64,000 nt of DNA, taken from positions 186,001 to 250,000 of the forward strand of contig NZ_MBTF01000012.1 in NCBI RefSeq assembly GCF_002013915.1, read 5' to 3'. Origin of the DNA: Mucilaginibacter pedocola (lineage in GTDB: Bacteria > Bacteroidota > Bacteroidia > Sphingobacteriales > Sphingobacteriaceae). Shown piece after piece: positions 36,808 to 46,032 of this stretch; the stretch's first letter is position 1, and every line of letters starts with the position of its first letter. A program made the translations under genes and the position numbers. The notes under the pieces were generated by a model. The model was not told the origin of the DNA. It saw only the letters and a program-made list of their open reading frames with translations, and searched no databases.

Positions 36808-38877
36808 TTAATAATCTATCCGCACGTGGTAAATACTCATCAGCATGCGCTTAAAAATGGTTTTGATGGTTTCCAGGTCCTTCAGGGTAATGTTACTGTC
36901 GTTTAGCTGCCCCTGGTCAAGCTTGTATTTTACAATGCGGTCAACCAATATTCCTATCGATTGCTCATCCGGCTCTTTCAGCGAGCGCGAAGCAGCTTCT
37001 ATCGAGTCGGCAAGCATTAATACACCAGCCTCTTTGCTAAATGGTATAGGCCCTGGGTAACGGAAAATGTTCTCGTCGATAAACTTCTCGGGGAAGTTCT
37101 TTAAAAACGATTGGTAAAAATAATCTACTCGGGTATTCCCGTGGTGGGTACGAATAAAGTCGATCACAATTTCGGGCAGGTTGGCTTTGCGGGCCATCTC
37201 TACGCCCTTACTTACGTGGCGTATGATGATCTGTGCGCTCTCCTCGTAAGGCAGCTTATCGTGCGGGTTAAAATGCGAGGTTTGGTTCTCTATAAAGAAC
37301 AGGGGGTTTTGCATCTTGCCAATATCGTGGTACAAAGCCCCTGCCCTAACCAATAACGAATTACCGCCGATGGCATAAATGGCGTTCTCGGCCAAATTGG
37401 CCACCTGCAGCGAGTGCTGAAAGGTCCCCGGCGCACTAAAGGCCATCTCCCGAAGCAATGGTGCGTTAGTATTGGTCAACTCGATAAGCGTAATATCGGA
37501 CGTAATGGCGAACATCTTTTCGAAGGCGTAGATGAGCGGATAGGCCAACAGGGTAAGCATTACGCTGCCAGCAAAAGGTAAAAAGTCTGTCCAGTCGATA
37601 GTGCTAAATGTGCCCTCGCGCACCAGCGATATACCCGTGAACGACACAAAGTAGGCAAAGGTGATAATGAGCGCCGAAATAAGGAATTGTTCGCGGCGCA
37701 GCAGGTTCTTAATACTATAGATAGATACCATGCCGGCAGTAACCTCATAAAATGCAAATTCGAAACTATTGGGCACAAAAAAACCTGCTACTAATACCAC
37801 CAGCAGGTGGATGTTCAAAGCCAAACGGGTATCGAACAATATCCTCACGATAATGGGCACTATACAATAAGGAATGTAGTACAAATTGCCGGGCCACTGC
37901 AGCTTAATAGCCAGCGATAACGTGGCCAGCATAGCGGTAACAACCAATAATATCAGGCTCACCAAACGGTTATCCTCATAAATGTCGCGCCTGAAGAGGT
38001 ACAGGAATATCATCAGCAAGGTAATTACCATGCCTACCAACAAGAACTGCCCTCCCAGCACCAGTTTATAATTACCGTTGATACGGGCATTATCTTCAAA
38101 TGCTTTTTTGAACGAGTTTAGCTTCTGAAAAGCCTCATCATTTATCACTGAGCCTTTGCTGATAATAACCTCCCCTTTTTGCACCATGCCGCGGGTGATA
38201 GATAGGTTATCTACCACCTCCTGCTCCAGGCGTTGGGTAAGCTTTTGGTCGTACGTAAGGTTGGTTTGCAGGCGGTCTTGCAATAAGTCCAACAAAAATG
38301 CGCGGTCTAACGAGGATACTTTGCTAATGGCGTTATCGCAATAAGTAATGGCGCTTTCGCGGGTAAACAAGTCGCCGGTATTGCGTTCTGTGGCAACATT
38401 GTTATCCAGTATGGTTATCTTATAGTTGGGGTTACCCTGCTGGTATTTGGCATTAGGTTTAAAAATACCGCGGTTATAAATATCGGTAAGCAAGTTAACG
38501 CCGGTTTGCAGGTACTGGTTTTTAAACTTATCGGCAATGCCGGCGGTATGCCACTTTATCTCCAGGTCGGTTTTAAAGCCCTCTGTTAATTGCTTGCCCT
38601 CCTGCGGGTTCAGTTGATAAATGGGCGTAATGGTTGATAAAGCCGTTTTAGTATCGGCAGCTATCTCCTGGTCGGTTTTCAGTATAGCGAAGTTATAGGG
38701 CGATATTAAGTCCTTTTGGTTCCAGATGCGGCCCTTCTCGTATTCGTAGCCAAATTTGGCTTGTTTGGGCAGGGCGTAAACAATAAGGCTCACGCTGGCT
38801 ATCACCATAAAAAACTTAACATTTAAGGCGTATTTACGCAATAATGCCTTCTGCCGCGACGTGGATAATTTTGCCAT
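36808..38877 (-). CDS. 7TM-HD family phosphodiesterase (PgpH-like)
   Basis: A 689-residue inner-membrane protein with one N-terminal transmembrane helix (about 17-37), an extracytoplasmic 7TMR-HDED-type region (about 40-265), a seven-helix membrane core (about 275-465) and a C-terminal cytoplasmic HD domain. The HD domain has FQHSLQVANLAENA, YHDIGKMQNP, HHGNTRVDYF and MLADSIEAASR. The family includes PgpH, which degrades c-di-AMP, so a role in c-di-AMP turnover is likely but not proven. It is a single gene with normal length. Confidence 0.9.
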   Translation of the reverse strand: MAKLSTSRQKALLRKYALNVKFFMVIASVSLIVYALPKQAKFGYEYEKGRIWNQKDLISPYNFAILKTDQEIAADTKTALSTITPIYQLNPQEGKQLTEGFKTDLEIKWHTAGIADKFKNQYLQTGVNLLTDIYNRGIFKPNAKYQQGNPNYKITILDNNVATERNTGDLFTRESAITYCDNAISKVSSLDRAFLLDLLQDRLQTNLTYDQKLTQRLEQEVVDNLSITRGMVQKGEVIISKGSVINDEAFQKLNSFKKAFEDNARINGNYKLVLGGQFLLVGMVITLLMIFLYLFRRDIYEDNRLVSLILLVVTAMLATLSLAIKLQWPGNLYYIPYCIVPIIVRILFDTRLALNIHLLVVLVAGFFVPNSFEFAFYEVTAGMVSIYSIKNLLRREQFLISALIITFAYFVSFTGISLVREGTFSTIDWTDFLPFAGSVMLTLLAYPLIYAFEKMFAITSDITLIELTNTNAPLLREMAFSAPGTFQHSLQVANLAENAIYAIGGNSLLVRAGALYHDIGKMQNPLFFIENQTSHFNPHDKLPYEESAQIIIRHVSKGVEMARKANLPEIVIDFIRTHHGNTRVDYFYQSFLKNFPEKFIDENIFRYPGPIPFSKEAGVLMLADSIEAASRSLKEPDEQSIGILVDRIVKYKLDQGQLNDSNITLKDLETIKTIFKRMLMSIYHVRIDY

Positions 38878-38953
38878 TGACGAGTTTAACCTATCAAAAA
38901 TAATATAAGTTTCGGTTAAATGTATTTTTTCTTGCTTTTCTCAATTCAAAGTT

Positions 38954-38970
38954 GATATCTTTATGATATC
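38954..38970. promoter_or_regulatory. Palindrome at the SPFH promoter
   Basis: GATATC-TTTAT-GATATC is a perfect inverted repeat 20 bases before the SPFH start. It overlaps TATCTTTA (38956-38963), a near-consensus -7 box, so a repressor bound here would block transcription. The linked ribbon-helix-helix protein is a candidate (inference). Confidence 0.4.
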
Positions 38971-38990
38971 ATTTTAAATCATCATAAACC

Positions 38991-39848
38991 ATGAACTCTG
39001 AAAAAATTATCACAGCGCCTTCGGGCTATTTTGCATTGTTACTATTCTTTGTTTTAGGCGGCGCCGCCGGATATTATTTTGCTATGGGGCATCCGATCAT
39101 TGGGGCGGCTATCACCCTGTTCGACATCATAATAGTGCTATCGGGGCTTATCATTGTAAACCCTAACGAATCGCGCGTGCTCATCCTGTTCGGTAACTAC
39201 CTCGGCACCGTAAAATCGGGCGGCTTTTATTGGGTGAACCCCTTTACTTCTAAAAAGAAGGTATCGTTAAAAGCCTTCAACCTTAACGGGCAGCAACTGA
39301 AAGTGAACGATAGTGTGGGTAACCCTATAGAGATAGCCGCGGTAATTGTTTGGCAAGTAAAAGAAACCGCACAGGCTGTTTTTGCTGTAGAAAACTACCT
39401 GCAATACGTAAACATACAAAGCGAGGCTGCTGTGCGCCACCTGGCAAACTCGTACCCTTACGACCATATTGAAGACGAAACCGCCAGCATTACCCTGCGC
39501 GGCGGCGCCGAAGAAGTAAGCCACATGCTGGAGAAAGAACTGAACGAACGCCTTGGCCGCGCCGGTATAGAAGTAATAGAGGCCCGTATATCGCACCTGG
39601 CCTACGCGCCGGAAATTGCCCAGGCCATGTTACAACGCCAGCAGGCATCGGCCATTATTGCTGCCCGCAGGCTTATTGTAGAAGGTGCCGTAGGCATGGT
39701 AGAAATGGCTTTGGCTAAAATGACCGAAAAGAACATTGTAGAGCTTGACGAAGAACGCAAGGCAGCCATGGTGAGCAACCTGCTGGTTGTGCTTTGCGGC
39801 GAAAAGGCAGTATCGCCAATTGTAAATACAGGCACCTTATACCACTAA
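38991..39848 (+). CDS. SPFH/Band 7 membrane protein
   Basis: A 285-residue protein with two N-terminal hydrophobic segments (about 11-31 and 34-54), then a Band 7 domain ([79 protein letters not shown]). SPFH proteins form oligomeric rings on membranes and organise partner proteins or proteases. Here it heads a three-gene unit with an unknown protein one base downstream and a small ribbon-helix-helix protein. The partner is not evident. Length is typical of the short slipin-like group. Confidence 0.88.
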   Translation: MNSEKIITAPSGYFALLLFFVLGGAAGYYFAMGHPIIGAAITLFDIIIVLSGLIIVNPNESRVLILFGNYLGTVKSGGFYWVNPFTSKKKVSLKAFNLNGQQLKVNDSVGNPIEIAAVIVWQVKETAQAVFAVENYLQYVNIQSEAAVRHLANSYPYDHIEDETASITLRGGAEEVSHMLEKELNERLGRAGIEVIEARISHLAYAPEIAQAMLQRQQASAIIAARRLIVEGAVGMVEMALAKMTEKNIVELDEERKAAMVSNLLVVLCGEKAVSPIVNTGTLYH

Positions 39849-39849
39849 G

Positions 39850-40383
39850 ATGAACGACTACAGAAAATTTGAACAGGTAAAAACCACCGAATTGTTTATC
39901 ACCAAGAACAAATGGTTTTACCCCTACTACGAGCTTACCGACGGGCAATTTATTTACGGTAAGCTAAGCTATAAGGGGCACTGGCGCAGGCATGCCGTTA
40001 TAGAAACAGCGGACGGCCTATGGACCGTTAAGCAAAAAGGCTGGTTCAAGCGCGCTATGCTCATTAACCGTAACGAGGACGAAACCATTGGCACCATGGA
40101 GCCGCAAACCTGGAAACGCGATACACTGATAAAGCTGGACGATGGTTTTGAAGGCAATTACCTGTACAAAAAACTATTTACCAATGCGGTTACGTTAGTT
40201 AGCGATACCGAGGGCGATATACTGCGGATAGCTACCAAAGCTTTCGGCATTAAAAAACCTTTTACCATAGAGGTAGATCCATCGCCAAAAAAGGTGAAGC
40301 TGAATATACCGTTACTGGTATTGGCAGGCGTAAATTTAATTTTATTGAGGCAGGCGCAAGCGGCGGCAGCAGCTTCGGCATAA
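39850..40383 (+). CDS. Unknown protein linked to SPFH (beta-rich, C-terminal hydrophobic tail)
   Basis: A 177-residue protein starting one base after the SPFH stop codon. The body is a run of beta-strands (WFYPYYELTDGQFIYGKLSYKG, KGWFKRAMLINRNED, EGDILRIATKAFGI) ending in a hydrophobic stretch (LNIPLLVLAGVNLILL, about 153-168) followed by an alanine tail, so it may be a tail-anchored membrane protein. The strand pattern loosely resembles LURP-one/tubby-like folds, a weak guess. The tight coupling suggests it works with the SPFH protein. Confidence 0.7.
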   Translation: MNDYRKFEQVKTTELFITKNKWFYPYYELTDGQFIYGKLSYKGHWRRHAVIETADGLWTVKQKGWFKRAMLINRNEDETIGTMEPQTWKRDTLIKLDDGFEGNYLYKKLFTNAVTLVSDTEGDILRIATKAFGIKKPFTIEVDPSPKKVKLNIPLLVLAGVNLILLRQAQAAAAASA

Positions 40384-40390
40384 GTTTATA

Positions 40391-40558
40391 ATGGCAGAGA
40401 AAAAAGCATTTGTTTTAAGGATAAACCCCGATGTGCTGAAGGAGATAGAAGCCTGGGCGGAGGAAGAGTTCCGGAGCACCAACGGGCAGATAGAATACCT
40501 GCTGCAGCAAGCGCTTAGCGGGCGCAAAAAAGCTGCGCGAAAGAAAAAGGAGAGCTAA
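40391..40558 (+). CDS. Arc-like ribbon-helix-helix protein
   Basis: A 55-residue protein starting 7 bases after the previous gene: a beta-strand AFVLRINPDVLKEIEAWAEE, then helices FRSTNGQIEYLLQQALSG and a lysine/arginine-rich tail. This is the Arc/MetJ ribbon-helix-helix pattern of small DNA-binding dimers. As the third gene in the SPFH unit it may be its autoregulator, perhaps at the palindrome 38954-38970 (inference). It ends at a terminator whose stem begins in its last codons. Confidence 0.78.
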   Translation: MAEKKAFVLRINPDVLKEIEAWAEEEFRSTNGQIEYLLQQALSGRKKAARKKKES

Positions 40559-40575
40559 TGGGCTCTCCTTTTTAA
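40547..40575 (+). terminator. Terminator overlapping the end of the RHH gene
   Basis: AAGGAGAGC (40547-40555) pairs with GCTCTCCTT (40562-40570), followed by a T run. The stop codon is in the loop. Confidence 0.8.
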
Positions 40576-40578
40576 CTG

Positions 40579-41940
40579 TTAATGCAAATGCAGGGGAATT
40601 TGTTGCAGGAATTTAACACGGCTCAACTCGGCACTATCCATCCTCGGGTAATACACGGCGGCAAAAGTTTCCTTCCTACGGGCATCATCCGCTTTTAAAA
40701 GCATCCGTGCGCCATGGTCGCCCGATATAACAATGGTTTTAGTACGCCAGTCGGGTATGTGGTTCAGTATATCTAATATCACCTTGTTACCGTACAGCAG
40801 GTAAGGTATATATTGCTTTATTAACTCATCCTTAGGGTAACCCGACGTTTCTTGTATGGGGTTGCTATTGGGATCGCCTGCTGCATTGCGAAAGAAAGGC
40901 GCATGCGGAATTAAAAGATGAGCCCAAATAAAGGCAGGCGCTTGCCTTTTTTCTGCAGCTTTTATTTCCAGTTGCTTTATCACAAACTGATTGTAGTGGT
41001 CGATAGGTTTTTTCTCGGGGTCGATAGAGTTATTGTACCCGGTATAAAACATCGAGTTAAACAATACCTGCCCAAGGTAGTCATCGGGGAAGATCCCCAA
41101 GGCCCATACCTTATCCTGCCCGGCAATATCTAAAAACTCCAGATTGATGAACGAGTAGCCGTCGCGCTGCAAAACTCCGGGCCATTTACTATCCCGTAAA
41201 TAGCCGGCGGCATAATTATAGTTAGAAACTTTTAAGCTGTCATCGAAATTAAACAGAGAACTAACCGAGTAAATGGTGGTATCGCTGCGGCTTTTAAGCG
41301 AATCGAATACAAAAAAATCCAGTTTCTTCAACGAATCCACAAGCGGATTAGTAAAGCCCAATTCGTTTTTAAGGCTCGATGGCGATGCATACTCGTCCAT
41401 CATTATCCATATAATATCGCTTTTATTATTGCGCGATACCTTGATATTGCTTTTGGCTTCGATGGCTTGTTTATGCTTAGCTTCGATGCCAGCAGTTTTA
41501 AGCCCCGAAAACACCACCATGCCTGTAAGTATGAGGATAAATACATTGGCGCCGCGGTTAAGCATCATAATTTTGCCGGCAGGTATGCGTGTATAAAAAT
41601 AACCCAGCAAAAGACCAACCGCAACAGCAGCAATAAGCAGGTATTTTGCATGGATAAACGAAGCGGGTAGCCAACCGGCGAGGTAGCCTAATATCGGATA
41701 GGTAAATAAAACGGCAACCCATAAAACAAGTAGCCAGCTCAGCCCGTATTTATAAGATGGAATGCGTCTTAATACTGAAATGACGATAAAATTTATGGCT
41801 GAGTAAGCTAACAACAGCAATAAAAATACGGCCGGCTGAAACGAAGGAAAAAATTGGCTTGTTTTAAACAACAGGAAAAACAAACCAAATAAGTAAACAA
41901 ACAATGGCCTATCTGCCCAACTATTTACAGTTTTTCCCAT
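40579..41940 (-). CDS. Membrane-anchored sulfatase/alkaline-phosphatase-superfamily enzyme
   Basis: A 453-residue protein with about five N-terminal transmembrane helices (between residues 13 and 150) and an extracytoplasmic sulfatase-fold domain starting SDIIWIMMDEYASPSSL and containing VISGDHGARML near the C-terminus. This resembles the enzymes that transfer phosphoethanolamine or glycerol-phosphate groups to surface glycans or lipids. The chain ends soon after the DHG motif (FLQQIPLHLH), so it may be slightly short at the C-terminus. The gene overlaps the methyltransferase gene upstream by 16 bases. The substrate is unknown; the neighbours suggest modification of an envelope sugar. Confidence 0.78.
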   Translation of the reverse strand: MGKTVNSWADRPLFVYLFGLFFLLFKTSQFFPSFQPAVFLLLLLAYSAINFIVISVLRRIPSYKYGLSWLLVLWVAVLFTYPILGYLAGWLPASFIHAKYLLIAAVAVGLLLGYFYTRIPAGKIMMLNRGANVFILILTGMVVFSGLKTAGIEAKHKQAIEAKSNIKVSRNNKSDIIWIMMDEYASPSSLKNELGFTNPLVDSLKKLDFFVFDSLKSRSDTTIYSVSSLFNFDDSLKVSNYNYAAGYLRDSKWPGVLQRDGYSFINLEFLDIAGQDKVWALGIFPDDYLGQVLFNSMFYTGYNNSIDPEKKPIDHYNQFVIKQLEIKAAEKRQAPAFIWAHLLIPHAPFFRNAAGDPNSNPIQETSGYPKDELIKQYIPYLLYGNKVILDILNHIPDWRTKTIVISGDHGARMLLKADDARRKETFAAVYYPRMDSAELSRVKFLQQIPLHLH

Positions 41941-43298
41941 AAATACAACTTCCTTAACGAGTCTTCGCAGCTATGTACTGCAGCCGGTTTAAAGTGTTGC
42001 GAAAAGCATTCAACAAAATGCGCTTCGGTGTACTCGTCAAAAATATCACCTTTATTTTTCAGTAACAATTGCGATTTATTGTCTTCCTTCGGCACAAATT
42101 CAACAATAGCATAGCGGGTAGTCATATCCGCAAAAAGCTTAGCCACAAAATGCAGCGGGATATTCCTGGTTAAACACAGGTGATGAATTACGGCCAAGGC
42201 CATTATCATATCACCATTAATGCGCTGTAATAACGATGCCTTTTCGGTATTGGCCCATCCTAAACCCGGCGATGGGTCTACAATATCGGCAACCACGGTG
42301 GTAATTTTATTGCCGGGTATCTTTTTTATAGCCTTGTAAATATCTTCTACGCAATATATATCACCCTCCAGCGCATAAACCTTTTCAGAAAACTCCGCTG
42401 CTATTACCGAGAATTTACCTGTATTTGCGCCAATATCTACGGTTGCTTTCGGTTTCGCGTTTCCGAGCCATGTTTTAATAACCGATATTTTATCGGCCAT
42501 ATATTTTTCGCTCTCAATATCGTTTTCGTAATACTCGTCCCAAATGCTATTTCTAAGCAAAGGGGCCTTATATTTTTTTACGCCATCTTTAATAGAGCCA
42601 AACAGGTAGTTTAATTTCTGTTTATTAAAGCCGCCACCGGCCGAAGCTGTGGAACCGCTACCGCCTTTGGTTTTAAACCTCGCATGCAGGTGTATGTGCA
42701 TTAAACATAAGTTGTTAAACCTGGTAGAAAAAGGCAATTGCGCACTTACAAACGGAAGCGGAAGCCCTGTTATGCTCGCCCGCGATAACCTTGCCCAAAG
42801 TGGGTCTTTATAATGCATTAACAAAAAGGGCGACAATATTTCTTCGCAGAATTGCCTGTACGCTTTCCATGGCGTGCCATCCTCATAAAAATCGAAGGAT
42901 AGCGTATCTATCAGTACGCAGCGCTCATTTACATAGGTAAAATTGTAGGGCGATGCATCTTTCAATATCATGCCATGCGCCATTGCCATTTCGTTTATAC
43001 GCAAATAGGCAATTATCATTTGGCGCCATTGCCCGTACGACCACTCGAACGGGTAGGATATAAAGCTGAGTTGCTCGGGATATATTTGTTTGTAGTTACC
43101 TGCGTAAGCGTCGGCCAATTCAACAGCCTGGTGCTTTACCATCAAACCTTTATCAATCAATTCCTGGTAAAGCCCGGAATTTTCAAGATGGTCAAACTCT
43201 TTTTTATAGCTGTTAGAAACTATTCTGTGATAGCCATCATCTAACTTAACAACAAAACCGGAGGGATCTTTATAAGAGATAGTTTGCTGCAACCCCAT
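41925..43298 (-). CDS. Kinase-like/methyltransferase two-domain protein (NoeA-like)
   Basis: A 457-residue cytoplasmic protein. The N-terminal half (about 1-190) resembles a degenerate APH/lipopolysaccharide-kinase fold: MILKDASPYNFTYV...VLIDTLSFDF mirrors the catalytic-loop and metal-binding positions, but the catalytic Asp is replaced. The C-terminal half is a class I SAM methyltransferase with ATVDIGANTGKFSVIAAE (motif I, about 288-305) and VYALEGD. Its overall type is that of NoeA-like methyltransferases known from nodulation gene clusters. Its ATG overlaps the stop of a small membrane protein gene by one base, and its end overlaps the sulfatase gene, so the three are translationally coupled. 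Substrate unknown. Confidence 0.75.
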   Translation of the reverse strand: MGLQQTISYKDPSGFVVKLDDGYHRIVSNSYKKEFDHLENSGLYQELIDKGLMVKHQAVELADAYAGNYKQIYPEQLSFISYPFEWSYGQWRQMIIAYLRINEMAMAHGMILKDASPYNFTYVNERCVLIDTLSFDFYEDGTPWKAYRQFCEEILSPFLLMHYKDPLWARLSRASITGLPLPFVSAQLPFSTRFNNLCLMHIHLHARFKTKGGSGSTASAGGGFNKQKLNYLFGSIKDGVKKYKAPLLRNSIWDEYYENDIESEKYMADKISVIKTWLGNAKPKATVDIGANTGKFSVIAAEFSEKVYALEGDIYCVEDIYKAIKKIPGNKITTVVADIVDPSPGLGWANTEKASLLQRINGDMIMALAVIHHLCLTRNIPLHFVAKLFADMTTRYAIVEFVPKEDNKSQLLLKNKGDIFDEYTEAHFVECFSQHFKPAAVHSCEDSLRKLYLWEKL

Positions 43299-43471
43299 TA
43301 TTCTTCGTCCTCTTTTGGTGTTTTGGAGCGGTTTAATATTGCAGAAACATAAAGCTTAATATTTTTCCAAAAAACAGAAAGCGTAAGTACAGCAGATAAA
43401 ATTACCTGGTAAATTAAACTTCCCGATCCGGGATCGATGTAGGCGAGTATAAGTGATAGATGGTTTAGCAT
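43298..43471 (-). CDS. Small membrane protein with IDPGSGS motif
   Basis: A 57-residue protein from the ATG at 43471: YIDPGSGSLIYQ at 11-22, then a single transmembrane helix (about 23-35) and a charged cytoplasmic-type tail (KTPKEDEE). Its TAA shares one base with the ATG of the methyltransferase gene (TAATG). Small proteins with this IDPG(S/T)GS signature occur in several phyla; their function is not known to me. It is the first gene of the three-gene cassette ending with the sulfatase-like enzyme. Confidence 0.72.
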   Translation of the reverse strand: MLNHLSLILAYIDPGSGSLIYQVILSAVLTLSVFWKNIKLYVSAILNRSKTPKEDEE

Positions 43472-43696
43472 AACTATATTTTAATGTATTAGCAGTTACG
43501 GTTGTAAAAGTACATGTTTTATTGTTGATAGCTTAATAATTTATTAATAATGGCTTCATGTAGTCACCAAACCACTCCACTATATCAAAATTGTTACTTT
43601 AAAAAACGGCTTTAGATATACGCACCATGCCATTGCAGCTAAGTGAGCTACGCGCTGGCAAATACTATGCATGCATAATAAATTATCTAAAAGGCA

Positions 43697-43725
43697 TTGT
43701 TCTTTCCTTAAAACCTATAAATTTG
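43697..43725 (+). promoter_or_regulatory. Promoter of the thiolase gene
   Basis: TTG (43697-43699) and the consensus -7 box TAAATTTG (43718-43725) lie 30 bases before the thiolase start. The rest of the 283-base gap 43472-43754 shows nothing I can name. Confidence 0.5.
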
Positions 43726-43754
43726 CCGCACCATTATAAAGCATTTCAGGCATC

Positions 43755-44933
43755 ATGACGGAAGTATACATCGTTTCGGCAACACGCACTCCTATCGGCA
43801 GTTTTGGCGGCAGTTTGGCAAGTTTATCGGCCACGCAGTTAGGGGCTGTAGTTATTAAAGCAGCCGTAGAAAAAGCGGGGTTACAACCCGCCGACATACA
43901 GGAGGTATTTATGGGCAATGTACTTTCGGCCAACCTGGGTCAGGCGCCTGCTAGCCAGGCCGCCATTTTTGCCGGGCTGCCTCACCTACCCGCTACTACT
44001 ATCAATAAAGTATGTGCATCGGGCATGAAAGCAATTATGCTCGCCGCCCAAAGCATTGCCAATGGCGATAACGATATTGTACTGGCCGGCGGAATGGAAA
44101 GCATGAGCAATGTACCTTACTACCTTGATAAAGCCCGCAATGGCTACCGTCTTGGGCACGGCCAAATAACCGACGGGCTTGTTAAAGACGGGCTTTGGGA
44201 TGTTTATAACGATTACCACATGGGCAGCGCAGCTGAGCTTTGCGCAGTAGACTGCAACATTAGCCGCGAGGAGCAGGATGCTTTTGCTATAGCATCGTAC
44301 AAACGCGCACAGGCAGCGCAAGCAGCAGGCAAGTTTAAGGCTGAGATAACACCCGTTGAACTGAAAGATAAAAAAGGCGAGATAACCTTATTTGATACTG
44401 ATGAGGAGCCCGCCACGGTTAAGTTCGATAAAATACCCTCGCTAAAACCGGTATTTAAAAAAGACGGCACTGTTACCGCGGCCAATGCTTCTACCCTGAA
44501 TGATGGTGCGGCAGCATTGGTTTTAATGAGCAAATACAAAGCCGAGGCCATGGGCATAAAACCCTTGGCCAAAATAATTTCTTACGCCGATGCCCAGCAA
44601 GCCCCTGAATACTTCACTACTGCACCGGCGAAAGCCCTACCCCTCGCCCTGCACAAAGCAGGCTTATCGGCAGAGCAAGTAGATTTTTTTGAGATAAACG
44701 AGGCCTTCTCGGTTGTGGCGCTGGCCAACAACCAGCTACTAAGCCTTGATGCGGCTAAAGTGAACGTAAACGGCGGTGCTGTGGCTATAGGGCATCCACT
44801 GGGCGCTTCGGGTGCGCGCATTGTGGTTACGCTGCTCAATGTATTACAGCAAAACGGCGGCAAAATTGGTGCAGCAGGCATATGCAATGGCGGCGGTGGC
44901 GCAAGCGCAATAGTGATACAGAATTTACGTTAA
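43755..44933 (+). CDS. Acetyl-CoA C-acetyltransferase (thiolase)
   Basis: A 392-residue cytoplasmic thiolase: acyl-accepting C87 in NKVCASGM, the NEAF motif, GHPLGASGAR with the catalytic histidine near 347, and the second catalytic cysteine near 378 in CNGGGG. This is the AtoB/PhaA-type biosynthetic/degradative acetoacetyl-CoA thiolase, condensing two acetyl-CoA or cleaving acetoacetyl-CoA. It is a single gene here, with no beta-oxidation partners beside it. Confidence 0.93.
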   Translation: MTEVYIVSATRTPIGSFGGSLASLSATQLGAVVIKAAVEKAGLQPADIQEVFMGNVLSANLGQAPASQAAIFAGLPHLPATTINKVCASGMKAIMLAAQSIANGDNDIVLAGGMESMSNVPYYLDKARNGYRLGHGQITDGLVKDGLWDVYNDYHMGSAAELCAVDCNISREEQDAFAIASYKRAQAAQAAGKFKAEITPVELKDKKGEITLFDTDEEPATVKFDKIPSLKPVFKKDGTVTAANASTLNDGAAALVLMSKYKAEAMGIKPLAKIISYADAQQAPEYFTTAPAKALPLALHKAGLSAEQVDFFEINEAFSVVALANNQLLSLDAAKVNVNGGAVAIGHPLGASGARIVVTLLNVLQQNGGKIGAAGICNGGGGASAIVIQNLR

Positions 44934-44993
44934 CAGGAAAAGCCTTACTTTTGGTATTTCGTATTCATTCCCTGTTATATAGTTAACTATTAA

Positions 44994-45923
44994 ATGAAAG
45001 TTATTTACTTAGCATTTGCGCTTTTATTCTGCACTACCCTATCATTCGCTCAGCATTCGGATGATAGTGCCAATCAAAAGATGCTGCGCATGTATGAAGA
45101 TAGCCTGGCTAAACTGGGGCACCGTTTCATAAACGATACTATTGATATGGTGCGCAAAGAGGCTAATTATAAATTCATCCCTACACTGGTTTCCGCACTA
45201 AAAATCAACAACTCCTTCCGCTACCCCTTCGATTCGGTTAAGAGCATTACAATCATCAATTCGCCCGATAATCGTTTCCGCATCTTAAGCTGGCATGTGA
45301 TGAACGAGGACGGCAGTTACCGTTTCTATGGCACTATACAAATGAACACCGGCGACAAACTGGTAATGTACCCACTGGAAGATTATACCCCACTGCTTAA
45401 AAATCCCGAAGATAGTGTTACCGACAACCGCAAATGGATAGGTGCGCAATATTATAAAATCATTAAAGTAGAAGCTGCCAACCCTTACTACGTGATGCTG
45501 GGCTGGAAAGGCAGCACCGTGCGCTCCAACAAAAAAGTGATTGACGTAATATCCTTCAACCGCGATAATCGCCCCGTTTTGGGTGCGCCTGTTTTTGATG
45601 GCAACGGCAAAAACCGCAAACGCATTGTGTTCGAATACACTCGCCAGGCATCAATGTTGTTGCGCTATGTGCCCGAGCAGCACCTTATCGTTTTCGACCA
45701 CCTATCGCCACCTGATCCGCGCATGAAAGACCGCCCCGATACCTTTGGCCCCGACCTAAGCTACGATGGCTACCAGCTAAAGAATGGTAAATGGGTATTT
45801 GTAGATAATTTAGATATGCGAAATATCCCGCAGGCTGAAGATGAGGGGTTTGTAGACCCCAAAAAACAGGCACAGTTAGACAGGCAGCAGCTTGGCCCCT
45901 TTAAAAAAACAATAAAGCAATAA
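44994..45923 (+). CDS. Secreted hypothetical protein
   Basis: A 309-residue protein with a signal peptide (MKVIYLAFALLFCTTLSFAQ, cleavage after residue 20). The body has no motif I recognise; beta-strand runs such as RFRILSWHVMNEDGSYRFYGTIQM and YYVMLGWKGSTVRSNKKVIDVI suggest a mixed fold, and the C-terminus is charged. Probably periplasmic. It follows the thiolase gene by 60 bases but a functional link is not evident. Confidence 0.65.
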   Translation: MKVIYLAFALLFCTTLSFAQHSDDSANQKMLRMYEDSLAKLGHRFINDTIDMVRKEANYKFIPTLVSALKINNSFRYPFDSVKSITIINSPDNRFRILSWHVMNEDGSYRFYGTIQMNTGDKLVMYPLEDYTPLLKNPEDSVTDNRKWIGAQYYKIIKVEAANPYYVMLGWKGSTVRSNKKVIDVISFNRDNRPVLGAPVFDGNGKNRKRIVFEYTRQASMLLRYVPEQHLIVFDHLSPPDPRMKDRPDTFGPDLSYDGYQLKNGKWVFVDNLDMRNIPQAEDEGFVDPKKQAQLDRQQLGPFKKTIKQ

Positions 45924-46032
45924 GCAGCAATTTAGCCCAATATTGATAAGCCGATGTGTAATAATTTCGGTATAAAATTTCGATTTAGTAGAATTATAGT
46001 ATTTTAGGCAAAATTTTTATCCCCTGATAAGT

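Noticed and set aside
40579..41940. Frameshift or truncation of the sulfatase-like gene
   Set aside because: The C-terminus seems short, but the core motifs are intact and a frame-restoring extension is not obvious, so I left it as a complete gene with a note.
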